From Paraconexibacter algicola (GTDB lineage: Bacteria > Actinomycetota > Thermoleophilia > Solirubrobacterales > Solirubrobacteraceae), in contig NZ_PYYB01000001.1 in assembly GCF_003044185.1 (NCBI RefSeq), positions 2,314,978 through 2,378,977 on the forward strand: a stretch of 64,000 nt of DNA, written 5' to 3'. The notes under the pieces were generated by a model that was not told where the DNA came from, did no database searches, and saw only the letters and a list, made by a program, of their open reading frames with translations. Shown here piece after piece: positions 50,581 through 61,737 of the stretch (its first letter is position 1; every line of letters begins with the position of its first letter). A program made the translations under genes and the position numbers.

Positions 50581-51752
50581 TGGCGCTCGCCGCGCAGATG
50601 GCGCGCGTGGTCGGCGCGCTCGCCGTCGAGAAGGTCCGCCCGCCTGCGGCCCCGACGACCCTCGCGGACGTCCCGGCCTCGGTGGACCACCTCACCACGG
50701 GCTGGCTCACCGCCGCGCTGTGCGACGGCGTGCCCGGAGCGCACGTGACCTCGTTCGCGCTCGGCGAGGGATCGGACGGGACGAGCAGCCGGCGCGCGCT
50801 GCGCGTCGCCTACGACGCGGCCGGCACCGCGGCCGGCCTCCCGACCGACCTGTACACGAAGTCGACGCCGAGCCTCTCGTCGCGGCTGCTGCTCGGCATC
50901 AGCGGTGCCGCGGACGCCGAGGCCGCCTTCTACCGCGACCTGCGCCCGCTGCTGCCGCAGGTCGGCGCGCCCCACGGCTACGCGGGCCGCTACGACCCGC
51001 GGACCGGGCGGTCGATGATCGTGATGGAGGACATCGCCACGACGCGCGGCGCGACCTTCGGCAACGCCGCGATCCACGTCGACCGGCCGGCGGCCGAGTC
51101 GATGGTCCGCGAGATGGCCGCCTACCACGGCGCGATGTGGGACGACCCGCGGCTGCGGACCGTCTGGCCCGGCCTGAAGGACGCGCATACCTGGCAGGTC
51201 GACTTCGACCGCGCGATCCAGTGGGGCCGCGGCGCCGCCTACGGGATGCGGCGTGCGCAGGACATCATCCCCGACGCCCTCATGGCCCACCGCCGCGACA
51301 TCTGGGACCTCACGATGCGGTCGCTGCGGCTCGCCGTCGACGGCCCGCACACCCTGCTGCACCAGGACACGCACCCCGCCAACTGGTTCCGGCTCCCCGA
51401 CGGCACCCTGCACCTCTACGACTGGCAGGGCATCGCGCGTGGCAGCTGGGCGATCGACGTCGCCTACGCGCTCGGCGCCGCCCTGGAGGTCGAGGACCGC
51501 CGGGCCTGGGAGCGCGACCTGCTCGCCCTCTACCTCGAGGAGCTGGCCGCGGCGGGCGGCGCCCGGCTCGGCTTCGACGAGGCGTGGCTGGCCTGGCGAC
51601 GCCAGATGTTCCACGGCTTCGTCTTCTGGACCTACACGATCGGCGTGCAGCGGATCGCGCCCGAGCTGCAGCCCGACGCGCACTGCCGCCTGATCATCGG
51701 GCGGATCGCCCAGGCGATGATCGACCTCGACTCCGTGGGGAGCCTGCGATGA
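50580..51752 (+). CDS. APH-type phosphotransferase
   Basis: This 390-residue protein has the aminoglycoside-phosphotransferase-like kinase core: MIVMEDI hinge, catalytic LLHQDTHPANW (H-x-D-x-x-x-x-N) and metal-binding LYDWQGIARG. The N-terminal lobe shows LGEGSDGTSSRRALRVAY in place of a standard glycine loop. Such kinases act on small molecules, including lipids, choline or acyl alcohols, so antibiotic resistance should not be assumed. The start overlaps the upstream stop. Confidence 0.8.
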   Translation: MALAAQMARVVGALAVEKVRPPAAPTTLADVPASVDHLTTGWLTAALCDGVPGAHVTSFALGEGSDGTSSRRALRVAYDAAGTAAGLPTDLYTKSTPSLSSRLLLGISGAADAEAAFYRDLRPLLPQVGAPHGYAGRYDPRTGRSMIVMEDIATTRGATFGNAAIHVDRPAAESMVREMAAYHGAMWDDPRLRTVWPGLKDAHTWQVDFDRAIQWGRGAAYGMRRAQDIIPDALMAHRRDIWDLTMRSLRLAVDGPHTLLHQDTHPANWFRLPDGTLHLYDWQGIARGSWAIDVAYALGAALEVEDRRAWERDLLALYLEELAAAGGARLGFDEAWLAWRRQMFHGFVFWTYTIGVQRIAPELQPDAHCRLIIGRIAQAMIDLDSVGSLR

Positions 51753-52477
51753 CCTCCACCCGTGTCCAGCTGTGGTGCGCCTGGAGCGGCCCGGCGTTCA
51801 TCGTCCTGTTCTTCAGCGGCATGCTCGTCGCGTCGCTGCTGCCGCCGCCCGAGCCCGACTGGACCGCGCAGCGGACCGCCGAGTTCTGGCGCAGCGACCC
51901 GGACCTCAAGCGCCTGGGCCTGTCGCTGATGATGGCCTCGACGACGTTCCTCGCCCCGTTCGGCGTCGCGATCTTCCTGCAGCTGCGACGGATCCCCGGC
52001 GCGATCGCACCGGCCTACACCGCGCTCGCCGGGGCCGCCGTCGGCATGGTCGCGGTCGTCGTGCCGACGATCATGATGCTGTCGATCGCGCTGCGCCCCG
52101 AACGCGACCCGGAGATCACGCAGGCCCTGACCGACCTGGCGTTCATCCCGTTCGTCGTCAACTGGCCGCCCGCGCTCGTCCAGGCCCTCGGGCTCGGCGT
52201 CGGGGTGCTCATGGACCGCCGCCGCGAGGATCCGGTGCTGCCGCGCTGGCTCGGCTACTACGCCCTGTGGACCGGCTTCCTGTTCCTGCCCGGAACGCTG
52301 CTCGTCTTCTTCCTCGACGGCGTGTGGGCGTGGAACGGCATCCTCAGCTTCTGGCTCGTCGCGGTGCTGTTCGGGATGTTCCAGCTCGTCGTGTTCGTCC
52401 AGGTCCGCGCGGCGATCCTGCGGGCCGCAGCGACGCCGACGCCCGCGGAGCCCGCGCCCGAGGCGGTGCCCGCATGA
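51749..52477 (+). CDS. Six-TM membrane protein of unknown function
   Basis: This 242-residue protein has about six TM segments (PAFIVLFFSGMLVASLLPP, LGLSLMMASTTFLAPFGVAIFLQL, LAGAAVGMVAVVVPTIMMLSIAL, FVVNWPPALVQALGLGVGVLM, WTGFLFLPGTLLVFFLDGV, WLVAVLFGMFQLVVFVQV) and an Ala/Pro tail. No family is recognised. Its ATG overlaps the kinase stop and it overlaps the NorE-like start. Confidence 0.65.
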   Translation: MTSTRVQLWCAWSGPAFIVLFFSGMLVASLLPPPEPDWTAQRTAEFWRSDPDLKRLGLSLMMASTTFLAPFGVAIFLQLRRIPGAIAPAYTALAGAAVGMVAVVVPTIMMLSIALRPERDPEITQALTDLAFIPFVVNWPPALVQALGLGVGVLMDRRREDPVLPRWLGYYALWTGFLFLPGTLLVFFLDGVWAWNGILSFWLVAVLFGMFQLVVFVQVRAAILRAAATPTPAEPAPEAVPA

Positions 52478-53037
52478 GGGCCGAGCGACGGATGCCCGGC
52501 GAGGCCGGGATCTGGCTGTTCATCCTCGGCGACATGGTCGTGTTCGCGGTCGTCTTCGGCGTGCTCGTCCACAGCCGCGGGCAGGACCCGGCCGCCTACG
52601 AGCTCGGGCAAGGCCAGCTCCACATCGGGCTCGGGATCGTCAACACCGTGCTGCTGCTGACGAGCTCGCTGCTCGTCGCGGCCGGGGTCCGGGCCTCGCG
52701 CGGCCCCGACGCGCGGCAGGCGCGGCCGTTCTTCCTCGGCGCGATCGGCTGCGCGCTGGCCTTCGCCGCGCTCAAGGCGGTCGAGTACACCGACCTGGCG
52801 TCGAGCGGGCACGGCCCGGCGACCAGCGAGTTCTCGCAGCTGTTCTTCACCTTCACGGGCCTGCACCTGCTGCACGTGGCGATCGGTCTCGCGGTCCTCG
52901 GCGGCGTGGTGCGCCTGGTCCGCCGTCCGGCGCTCGACGAGCACGACGCGATGATGCTCGAGACCGGCGCCAGCTACTGGCACATGGTCGACCTGCTGTG
53001 GATCGTCCTGTTCGCCCTCCTCTACCTGCTGGGATGA
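52474..53037 (+). CDS. Cytochrome c oxidase subunit III-like (NorE-like) protein
   Basis: This 187-residue protein has five TMs with PGEAGIWLFILGDMVVFAVVFGVL (the GIW-F-x-x-x-D-M pattern of NorE/COX3), LHIGLGIVNTVLLLTSS, KAVEYTDLASSGHGP, HLLHVAIGLAVLG and GASYWHMVDLLWIVLFALLYLLG. The conserved Glu and the C-terminal W-H-x-V-D-x-x-W are there. No subunit I or II is in the window, so it may work outside a standard oxidase. Confidence 0.82.
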   Translation: MRAERRMPGEAGIWLFILGDMVVFAVVFGVLVHSRGQDPAAYELGQGQLHIGLGIVNTVLLLTSSLLVAAGVRASRGPDARQARPFFLGAIGCALAFAALKAVEYTDLASSGHGPATSEFSQLFFTFTGLHLLHVAIGLAVLGGVVRLVRRPALDEHDAMMLETGASYWHMVDLLWIVLFALLYLLG

Positions 53038-53309
53038 CGATGAGCTGCGCGATCACCCGTCCGCTCGCGATCGTCTGGGTCGTGCTCGTCGCCTCGACCG
53101 CCGTGTCGTGGCTCGTCGGGGACGACCACGGGTTCGGGAGCGGGGACGCCGCGGCGTTCACCGTCATCGCGATCGCGTTCGCGAAGGTCTGGCTCGTCGG
53201 CCTGCACTTCATGGAGCTGCGCCACGCGCCGCCGCGGCTGAGGCGGCTGTTCGAGGCGTGGGTCGTCGTCGTGCCGGTGGTGCTCGCCGCGATGTACGCG
53301 GCGGGCTGA
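53034..53309 (+). CDS. Cytochrome oxidase subunit IV-like (NorF-like) small membrane protein
   Basis: This 91-residue protein has three TM segments (LAIVWVVLVASTAVSWLVG, AFTVIAIAFAKVWLVGLHFMELRHAP, VVVVPVVLAAMYAAG). KVWLVGLHFMELRHAP is the NorF/COX4_pro motif. It overlaps the NorE-like stop by four bases and ends the operon. NorE and NorF usually accompany heme-copper oxidases or NO reductases. Confidence 0.78.
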   Translation: MTMSCAITRPLAIVWVVLVASTAVSWLVGDDHGFGSGDAAAFTVIAIAFAKVWLVGLHFMELRHAPPRLRRLFEAWVVVVPVVLAAMYAAG

Positions 53310-53333
53310 GCGGCGGGCGGCCCCGCGACAGCG

Positions 53334-53888
53334 TCAGGCGCGGGCGGAGCCGGCCGCCGGGCCGACCACCCGCGGCGAGGCCTCGGCGGCCCAGCGCATC
53401 GCGCTGAGCTCGCGGCCCGAGCAGAGCTCGTCGACCGGGATCGTCACGACGATCGTGTCGTCGACGTCGCAGACGCGCCCGCCCTGGAGCGTGTGGTCCT
53501 CGATCTCCTGCAGCAGCTTCGGCGACCGCGCGACGCGCAGCTCGAGCTTCTTGACGCCCGCCTTGTGCGCCTCGCGGCGCAGTCCGCCGAGCAGCGCGGT
53601 GCCCAGGCCGCGGTTCTCGTACTCCTTGGCGACGACGACGGCCATGTCCGCGCGCGGCGCGGTCGTCGTCGGGCGGACCCAGTGGGCGTACCCGACCACG
53701 CGCTCGTCGACCACCGCCACGACGCCGCGGTGGGTGAAGTCGCAGCGGCACAGCCGCGGCGATCCCTCCTGCGGGATCGCGGGGTCGGCGGACCGCTCCT
53801 CCAGACGGGCGAGCAGCTGGACGACCTGGTCGAGGTCCTCCTCGGTGACCCGGCGGATGACGTGCGACTGAAGACTCGTCATGCCCAT
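53334..53888 (-). CDS. GNAT family N-acetyltransferase
   Basis: This 184-residue protein has GNAT strands and the acetyl-CoA motif: RVTEEDLDQVVQLLARLEERS, VVAVVDERVVGYAHWV, MAVVVAKEYENRGLGTALLGGLRREAHKAGVKKLELRV (R/Q-x-x-G-x-G/A-type pyrophosphate loop). The C-terminus extends with DTIVVTIPVDELCSGR. The substrate is unknown. Start ATG 53888; 53882 is possible. Confidence 0.82.
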   Translation of the reverse strand: MGMTSLQSHVIRRVTEEDLDQVVQLLARLEERSADPAIPQEGSPRLCRCDFTHRGVVAVVDERVVGYAHWVRPTTTAPRADMAVVVAKEYENRGLGTALLGGLRREAHKAGVKKLELRVARSPKLLQEIEDHTLQGGRVCDVDDTIVVTIPVDELCSGRELSAMRWAAEASPRVVGPAAGSARA

Positions 53889-53938
53889 ACCGGGAGGTGT
53901 ACAGCACCGGCGCGTCGGACGCGCCGCGGGGCGGCGCG

Positions 53939-54394
53939 TCAGCGCTCGAGCAGCGCCTTCAGCGCGTCGAGCGAGGCGAGCGCCTCGCGCTCCGGCACGC
54001 CGCCGACGAGCGCGCGGCTGGCGACCGAGCCGAGCGGTCCGAGCGGGGCCTTGAAGTCGTTGCGGTAGTCGAAGCGGGTCGCCGCGCCGCCGTCGATCGG
54101 CGTCAGCACGTACTCGGTCTCCGCGTGCGAGCGGGCCGGGCCGCGCCCGTGCCACTCGGCGCGGGCCGCGTCCTCGCAGGCGACGAGCTCCCACTTCACG
54201 GTGAACGGAGCGCCGCGCAGCACGAGCACCTGCTCCATCGTCGCGCCGGTGCGCGGCGGGACCGCGTCGTGGCCCTTCAGCTTCTTGTGGATCGAGACCC
54301 AGTCGGCGAGCCGCTCCGGGTCCATCACCACGTCCCAGACCGCCCGGGGCGGGGCCGGGAGATCGATCGAGACGCGGACCTCGCTGCTGCTCAT
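53939..54394 (-). CDS. SRPBCC family protein
   Basis: This 151-residue START/Bet v1-like protein has VRVSIDLPAPPRAVWDVVMDPERLADWVSIHKKL at the N-terminus and a C-terminal helix (EREALASLDALKALLER). It is of the polyketide-cyclase/CoxG-like type that binds hydrophobic ligands. It lies between the GNAT and NAD(P)H-binding genes on the same strand. Confidence 0.8.
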   Translation of the reverse strand: MSSSEVRVSIDLPAPPRAVWDVVMDPERLADWVSIHKKLKGHDAVPPRTGATMEQVLVLRGAPFTVKWELVACEDAARAEWHGRGPARSHAETEYVLTPIDGGAATRFDYRNDFKAPLGPLGSVASRALVGGVPEREALASLDALKALLER

Positions 54395-54443
54395 GCGCTC
54401 GATCCTCGCAGGACGGGGCGCCCGGCGCGGACCGGGCGGCCGG

Positions 54444-55355
54444 TCAGCGCGCCGCGAGGGCCTCGACGGCCTCCCACTCGCGCAGCGCGCGCTCGACGGC
54501 CGCGTCGAAGCCGTGCAGCGGCACGTCGAACAGCTCCTGCGCGCGCTCGTCGCGGGGCAGCAGGGTGCTGTCGAGGCTCTCCATCAGCGGCTGGATCAGG
54601 CCGACGTCCTCGCCGGCGATCGCGGCGGCGACGGGGGCCGCGATCGGGGTCAGCGAGAACGGCAGGTGCAGCGCCGGACGCGCGACCATCATGAGGTCGC
54701 GGATGCGCTCGATCATCCCCCCGTAGGTGAGCGTGTCGGGGCCCGGGATGTCGAGCGACAGCGGCCCGGTGACCGCGTCGCTGGTGCCCGCCTCGCGCAG
54801 GTAGGCGAGGACGTCGCGCTCGTCGATCGGCCGCGTGCGGCCCGAGTGCCAGGCCGGCAGCGGCAGCAGCGGGGAGCGCTCCACCAGCCGCACGAGGAAG
54901 CGGAACGAGCGGCTGCCGCGGCCGATCACGAGGCTCGCGCGGAACGCGACCGACTCCGGGGCCGCCTCCAGCAGGATCTCCTCGACCGCGACGCGGCTGG
55001 CCAGGTGCCGGGAGGCCTCCTTGCCCTCGGGCACCGGGCCGCCCATGTAGACGATGCGCCGCACCCCGGCCCGCCGGGCCGCGTCCGCGAAGTTCTCGGC
55101 GCTGCGCCGCTCCAGGGCGTCGAAGTCGGCGCTGCCGCCCTCCATCGAGTGCACGAGGTAGTAGGCGACCTCGATCCCGTCGAGCGCGGCGTCGAGCCCC
55201 TCGCCGGTCACCACGTCGCCCTGCACGATCGGGATGTCGTGACGGACCTTGGCGGGGGTCCGCGCGAACGCGCGCACGTCGTGGTCGTCCTGCTGCAGGA
55301 CGGGGACGAGCACGTCGCCGAGGTAGCCGGAGGCGCCGGTGACGAGGGTCTGCAT
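54444..55355 (-). CDS. NAD(P)H-binding (NmrA/SDR-like) protein
   Basis: This 303-residue protein opens with the Rossmann motif TLVTGASGYLGDVLVPVLQQ. It continues with VQGDVVTGEGLDAALDGIEVAYYLVHSM and PIDERDVLAYLREA, typical of the extended-SDR/NmrA-like group with a nucleotide-sugar-epimerase-like N-terminus. No catalytic YxxxK is obvious, so it may be a regulator or reductase. Start ATG 55355. Confidence 0.82.
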   Translation of the reverse strand: MQTLVTGASGYLGDVLVPVLQQDDHDVRAFARTPAKVRHDIPIVQGDVVTGEGLDAALDGIEVAYYLVHSMEGGSADFDALERRSAENFADAARRAGVRRIVYMGGPVPEGKEASRHLASRVAVEEILLEAAPESVAFRASLVIGRGSRSFRFLVRLVERSPLLPLPAWHSGRTRPIDERDVLAYLREAGTSDAVTGPLSLDIPGPDTLTYGGMIERIRDLMMVARPALHLPFSLTPIAAPVAAAIAGEDVGLIQPLMESLDSTLLPRDERAQELFDVPLHGFDAAVERALREWEAVEALAAR

Positions 55356-55418
55356 ACCTCCACGGTACGGGCGGGACGGCCGCGGGGACCTTCCGGCCCG
55401 GCCCGTAGGGTGGCCCGC

Positions 55419-56501
55419 ATGCTGCTCCTGCGCGAGCTCGAGGACCGGACGCGCGCCCGCGTCCCGGCGGCCGTCTACGACTACTACGCGGGGGCCGCGG
55501 GCGACGAGCGGACGGTCGCCGAGAACGCCGAGGCCTGGCAGCACGTCTGGCTGCGCCCGCGGGCGCTCGTGGACGTCGGCGCGGTCGACCCGTCGGTCGA
55601 GCTGCTCGGCACGCGCCTGCGCGCGCCGGTCCTGCTCGCCCCGGTCGCCGCGCAGCGCCTGCTGCACCCCGACGGCGAGCTGGCGAGCGCCCGGGCCGCC
55701 GCGGCCGCGGGCAGCCTCTACTGCCTCTCGACCCGCGCGACGGCGGACCTCGCGGAGGTCGCGCAGGCCGCCGACGCGGCCGGGCCGTCGGCCCGCTGGT
55801 TCCAGCTCTACGTGCAGCCCGACCGGGAGCGCACCGTGGCGGTGCTGCGCCGCGTCGCCGCCCACGGCTACTCGCGCGTCGTCGTCACGGTCGACGTGGC
55901 GGTGCCCGGACGCCGCGAGCGCGAGCTCGCGCACGGTCCGGTCCCGCTGCCCGAGGGCGTGACGATGACCACGCACCTGGACGGCGACGACGGCCCGACG
56001 GCCAAGCCGATGGTCGGCGGCTGGGACGCACGGCTGCGCTGGGAGGACCTCGCCTGGATCCGCGAGGCGTCGGGGCTCGGCGTCGTCGTCAAGGGCGTGC
56101 TCGACCCCGCCGACGCGCTGCTGGCGATCGAGCACGGGGCCGACGCCGTCGTCGTGTCCAACCACGGGGGTCGCCAGCTCGACGGCGCGATCCCGACGGC
56201 GGTCGCGCTGCGCGAGGTCGCGGCCGCGGTCGGCGGGCGCATCCCCGTCCTCGTCGACGGCGGCGTGCGCTGCGGCGCCGACGTCGTGCGGGCGCTCGCG
56301 CTCGGCGCCGACGCGGTGCTCGTCGGGCGGCCGTACGTCTGGGGGCTCGCCGCGGGCGGGCCGGGCGGTCGGGGCGGTCAGGCGGGGGTCGCCGAGGTGC
56401 TCGAGGCGCTGATCGACGACACCGCCCGGGCGCTCGCCCTCGTGGGGGCGACGCGGTGCGCCGACCTCGGGCCGGGCCACGTGCACCTGCGGGGCTGGTG
56501 A
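55419..56501 (+). CDS. FMN-dependent alpha-hydroxy-acid oxidase
   Basis: This 360-residue TIM-barrel protein has the family landmarks VYDYYAGAAGDE, LLAPVAAQRLLHPDGE, VVVTVDVAVPGRRERE, LGVVVKGVLDPADA and the active-site VVVSNHGGRQLDG (His/Arg). It ends VDGGVRCGADVVRALALGADAVLVGRPYVWGLA. Lactate, glycolate or mandelate-type substrates are possible. It is divergent from the NAD(P)H-binding gene with 63 bases between. Confidence 0.9.
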   Translation: MLLLRELEDRTRARVPAAVYDYYAGAAGDERTVAENAEAWQHVWLRPRALVDVGAVDPSVELLGTRLRAPVLLAPVAAQRLLHPDGELASARAAAAAGSLYCLSTRATADLAEVAQAADAAGPSARWFQLYVQPDRERTVAVLRRVAAHGYSRVVVTVDVAVPGRRERELAHGPVPLPEGVTMTTHLDGDDGPTAKPMVGGWDARLRWEDLAWIREASGLGVVVKGVLDPADALLAIEHGADAVVVSNHGGRQLDGAIPTAVALREVAAAVGGRIPVLVDGGVRCGADVVRALALGADAVLVGRPYVWGLAAGGPGGRGGQAGVAEVLEALIDDTARALALVGATRCADLGPGHVHLRGW

Positions 56502-56720
56502 GCCGCCGCGGTTTTCTGCGGAGAGAGCGGGATCTTCGTCGGCGAGGGGAGAGAAACCCCAGGATCTGCCGCCTATTCGTCGAAGGGTCCGGGAAAACCC
56601 GGCATTTGCGGGATCCGTTTTCGGGAACCCTGCTCCTAGCGGAAAACCGTCGTTGCACGGCCTCGCCACGCGTGGTTCCATGCCGCCTCCACACGACGAC
56701 CGGGGAGGTCTGGGCGGCAC
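56502..56720 (+). ncRNA. AT-richer, hairpin-rich leader before the Cys-rich protein
   Basis: This 219-base stretch is clearly less GC-rich than its neighbours and has no coding pattern. CCGGG-AAAA-CCCGG (56589-56602) is a perfect hairpin. CGGTTTTC (56509-56516) and GAAAACCG (56642-56649) can pair over 130 bases and would close a multi-stem structure. GGGG/CCCC arms at about 56537-56555 add a stem. A structured leader or small RNA is plausible. It matches no riboswitch I know. Confidence 0.45.
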
Positions 56721-56951
56721 ATGAAGAAGGGTCGGACGACAGCGAAGAACGTGTCCTGCGAGGACTGCTTCTTCAAGAACAACCTGCTGTGCGCGCTGTC
56801 GTGCGACGAGCCGTGTGCCACGTTCCGCCCCGACTCGCCGGAGGGCCTGCGGCCCCCGCGGCAGATGCGGTTCCACTTCCGCTCGCAGGAGCGCACGCAC
56901 GCCTCGTGGGCGTTCCCCACGGCGCAGGAGCAGGCCGCGCTGCACGCCTGA
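56721..56951 (+). CDS. Small Cys-rich protein
   Basis: This 76-residue protein has a basic N-terminus and five Cys in C13-x2-C16-x7-C24-x3-C28-x3-C32 spacing, a likely metal-binding module, followed by a Pro/Arg-rich tail. No signal peptide is seen. The clear ATG, codon pattern and spacing from the structured leader support a real gene. No family is recognised. Confidence 0.7.
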   Translation: MKKGRTTAKNVSCEDCFFKNNLLCALSCDEPCATFRPDSPEGLRPPRQMRFHFRSQERTHASWAFPTAQEQAALHA

Positions 56952-56992
56952 GCGGCCGTCCCGTTAGGCTCCTCGACGGAGAGGAGGCGCCG

Positions 56993-57790
56993 GTGCGGAT
57001 CACCGTGTTGGGCAAGTCGCCGTCGTGGCAGGACGCCGACGGAGCGTGCAGTGGGTACCTGGTCGAGGAGGGCGACACCGCCCTCCTGCTGGACTGCGGC
57101 AACGGGGTCTTCTCGAAGCTGCGCCGCTACCGCGACTACGTCGCGCTCGACGCGGTCGTGATCAGCCACCTGCACGCCGACCACTTCCTCGACCTCGTGC
57201 CGTTCAGCTACTCGCTGACGTACGCGCCCCGGCAGCAGCCCGTCCCGGTCGACCGCTGGCCGGGCACGGACACCCCGTCGCGCCCGAGGCTCTACGCGCC
57301 CGACGGCGCCACCGAGACGTTCCGCCGGGTCGTCGGCGCGTGGGGGAACGACGACCTGATCGAGAACGCGTTCGACCTCGTCGAGTACGAGCCCGCCGAC
57401 GAGCTCGAGGTCGGGCCGCTGCGCGTGCGCTTCCACCCGGTGCCGCACTACCTGCCGACCTGCGCGATCGACGTGCGCTCCACGGTCCCCGGCTCCGGCC
57501 GCTTCACCTACGGCGCCGACTGCGCGCCCAACGACGCGCTGATCGAGTTCGCCGACGGCACCGACCTGCTGATGGTCGAGGCAACGCTGCCGCGGCCCGA
57601 GCGCGGCGGCCTGCGCGGCCACCTCACCCCGCAGGAGGCGGCCGAGCACGGCGCGAAGGCGAACGTCGGCCGGCTCGTGCTCACGCACATCTCCGACGAG
57701 CTCGACGTCCTCTGGGCCCGGGGCGAGGCCGAGAAGGCGTTCGGCGGGCCGGTCTCGGTCGCGCGCGAGGGCGCCGTCTACACCGTCTGA
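56993..57790 (+). CDS. RNase Z-like metallo-beta-lactamase-fold hydrolase
   Basis: This 265-residue protein has the metallo-beta-lactamase site SHLHADH (His59, His61, Asp63, His64), LLLDCGNGVFSKLRR and later LVLTHIS. The layout TVLGKSPSWQDADGACSGYLVEEG is that of RNase Z/phosphonate-hydrolase-like enzymes. GAGAGGAGG upstream supports the GTG start at 56993. The substrate is unknown. Confidence 0.85.
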   Translation: MRITVLGKSPSWQDADGACSGYLVEEGDTALLLDCGNGVFSKLRRYRDYVALDAVVISHLHADHFLDLVPFSYSLTYAPRQQPVPVDRWPGTDTPSRPRLYAPDGATETFRRVVGAWGNDDLIENAFDLVEYEPADELEVGPLRVRFHPVPHYLPTCAIDVRSTVPGSGRFTYGADCAPNDALIEFADGTDLLMVEATLPRPERGGLRGHLTPQEAAEHGAKANVGRLVLTHISDELDVLWARGEAEKAFGGPVSVAREGAVYTV

Positions 57791-57908
57791 CCCGGCCCGG
57801 CGCGACCGCCGTGCGAACACCGCGCCGGGTGCGGGGGTACGTCCGGCGGTCACGCCGGTCGCCGCCGCGTCGGCGGTCCCGCGGGCAGCGCCGGGCTACG
57901 ATCGGCCC

Positions 57909-58417
57909 ATGCGACCCGACCGGGACCTCTTCGCGAACTTCGAGCGCATGCGCCGCGAGATGGACGAGCTGTTCGGCGACGTCATCGGCGGGGTGAGCCC
58001 GCGCCGGCGCGGCGGCTTCACCCCCGCCGTCGACGTGTTCTACGAGACGCCCGGCGGCGGCGAGCCGTCCCGCGCCGTCGTGCACGCCGAGCTCGCCGGC
58101 ATCGACATCGAGGAGATCGGCCTCGAGATCCAGGGTCGCGAGCTCGTGCTCGCCGGGCACCGGCGTCCCGCCGACAGCCCCGACCGCGTCTACCAGCAGC
58201 TCGAGATCGACTTCGGCCCGTTCCGGCGCGTCATCCCGCTGGGAGCCGACGTCGTCGCCGACGCCGCCCGCGCCACCTACAAGGACGGCATCCTGCGCGT
58301 CGAGCTGCCGCTCGTGCGGCCGGTCAAGCGGACCGTGAAGATCGAGACCGAGACGACGATCGAGGTGCTCGAGCACGACGAGGACGACGACCTCCCGCCG
58401 CTCCCCGGGGGCCGCGC

Positions 58418-58421
<4 letters not shown>
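57909..58421 (+). CDS. Hsp20 family small heat shock protein
   Basis: This 170-residue alpha-crystallin-domain protein has AVDVFYET..., AELAGIDIEEIGLEIQGRELVLAGHRRPAD, FGPFRRVIPLGADVVADAARATYKDGILRVELPL (G-I-L-x-V-x-L/P anchor) and an acidic C-terminus. It prevents aggregation of unfolded proteins. Its stop overlaps the lon ATG, so chaperone and protease are coupled. No HspR HAIR or CIRCE motif is obvious upstream. Confidence 0.92.
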
Positions 58422-60831
<2,410 letters not shown>

Positions 60832-60835
<4 letters not shown>

Positions 60836-61683
60836 GCGATCCGTTCGGCCTCGAGCCGCTGGCCTCGGGCGGCTACGGCCTGACCGAGGCGCCCCGCATC
60901 GGCCGCGACGGCACCGTCTGGTTCAGCGACGTCACCGGGGGCGGCGTCCACCGCATCGCCCCGGGCGGCGAGGAGGTCGAGGTGGTGCTCGAGCGCCGCC
61001 GCGGGATCGGCGGCCTCGTGCTGCACCGTGACGGGATCGTCGTCAGCGGCCGGGACCTGCTGCAGATCCGCGCGGACGGCAGCCAGCACGTGCTGTTCGC
61101 CCCCGACGAGGAGCTCGGGATCACCGGCTTCAACGACCTCCACGTCGACCGGAACGGCTGGCTCCTGGCCGGGGCGCTGCGGTTCCGCCCGATGGCGGGA
61201 GAGGAGCCGCAGGCCGGCCGGCTCGTCGTCATCGGGCCGCGGTTCGTCGCGGCCGCGGTCGAGGACGGCCTGACCTGGCCCAACGGCATCGGCCTGGCGC
61301 CGGACGGGCGCACCGCGTACGTCTGCGACCACCAGCACCACCGGGTGCTCGCCACCGCGGTCGACCGGGACGGGGCGCTGCACCACGAGGTCCGCACGTT
61401 CGCCCAGGCGCCCGAGGGGCACGGGGTCGACGGCCTCGCGGTCGACGCCGAGGGCGGGATCTGGGTCGCCACCGCCCACGGCGGCGGGCTCGTGCGCTTC
61501 GCGCCCGACGGGACCGTCGACCGGGTCGTCGAGGGCCTCGCCCCGTTCGTCGCCAGCCTGGCGTTCGGCGGGCCCGACGGGCGCGACGTCGTGGTCTGCG
61601 CGGTCCGCGGCGAGGAGGGCGGCGCGGTCCTGCGCGGGCGCAGTGACGTGCCCGGGCTGCCGACGCCGCCGTGCCTCGTGTGA
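60832..61683 (+). CDS. SMP-30/gluconolactonase-like beta-propeller protein
   Basis: This 283-residue protein has the six-bladed SMP-30/gluconolactonase/LRE-like layout: EAPRIGRDGTVWFSDVTGGGVHRI (metal Glu), GFNDLHVDRNGWLLAGA, DGLTWPNGIGLAPDGRTAYVCDHQHHRV (Asn/Asp of the Ca site) and HGVDGLAVDAEGGIWVATAHGGGLVRF. It may hydrolyse lactones. The GTG overlaps the lon stop, an unexpected partner for a protease. Confidence 0.88.
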
Positions 61684-61737
61684 GGACACGGGGGCCTGGG
61701 TATGCTCGGAGCCCCGACCCAGAATCGACGGAGGACC

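Noticed and set aside
50580-51752. Aminoglycoside resistance gene
   Set aside because: APH-fold kinases are common in lipid and small-molecule pathways. The glycine loop is atypical and there is no mobile context.
57791-57908. HspR HAIR box or CIRCE upstream of hsp20
   Set aside because: Neither CTTGAGT-N7-ACTCAAG nor TTAGCACTC-N9-GAGTGCTAA is present; control is unexplained.
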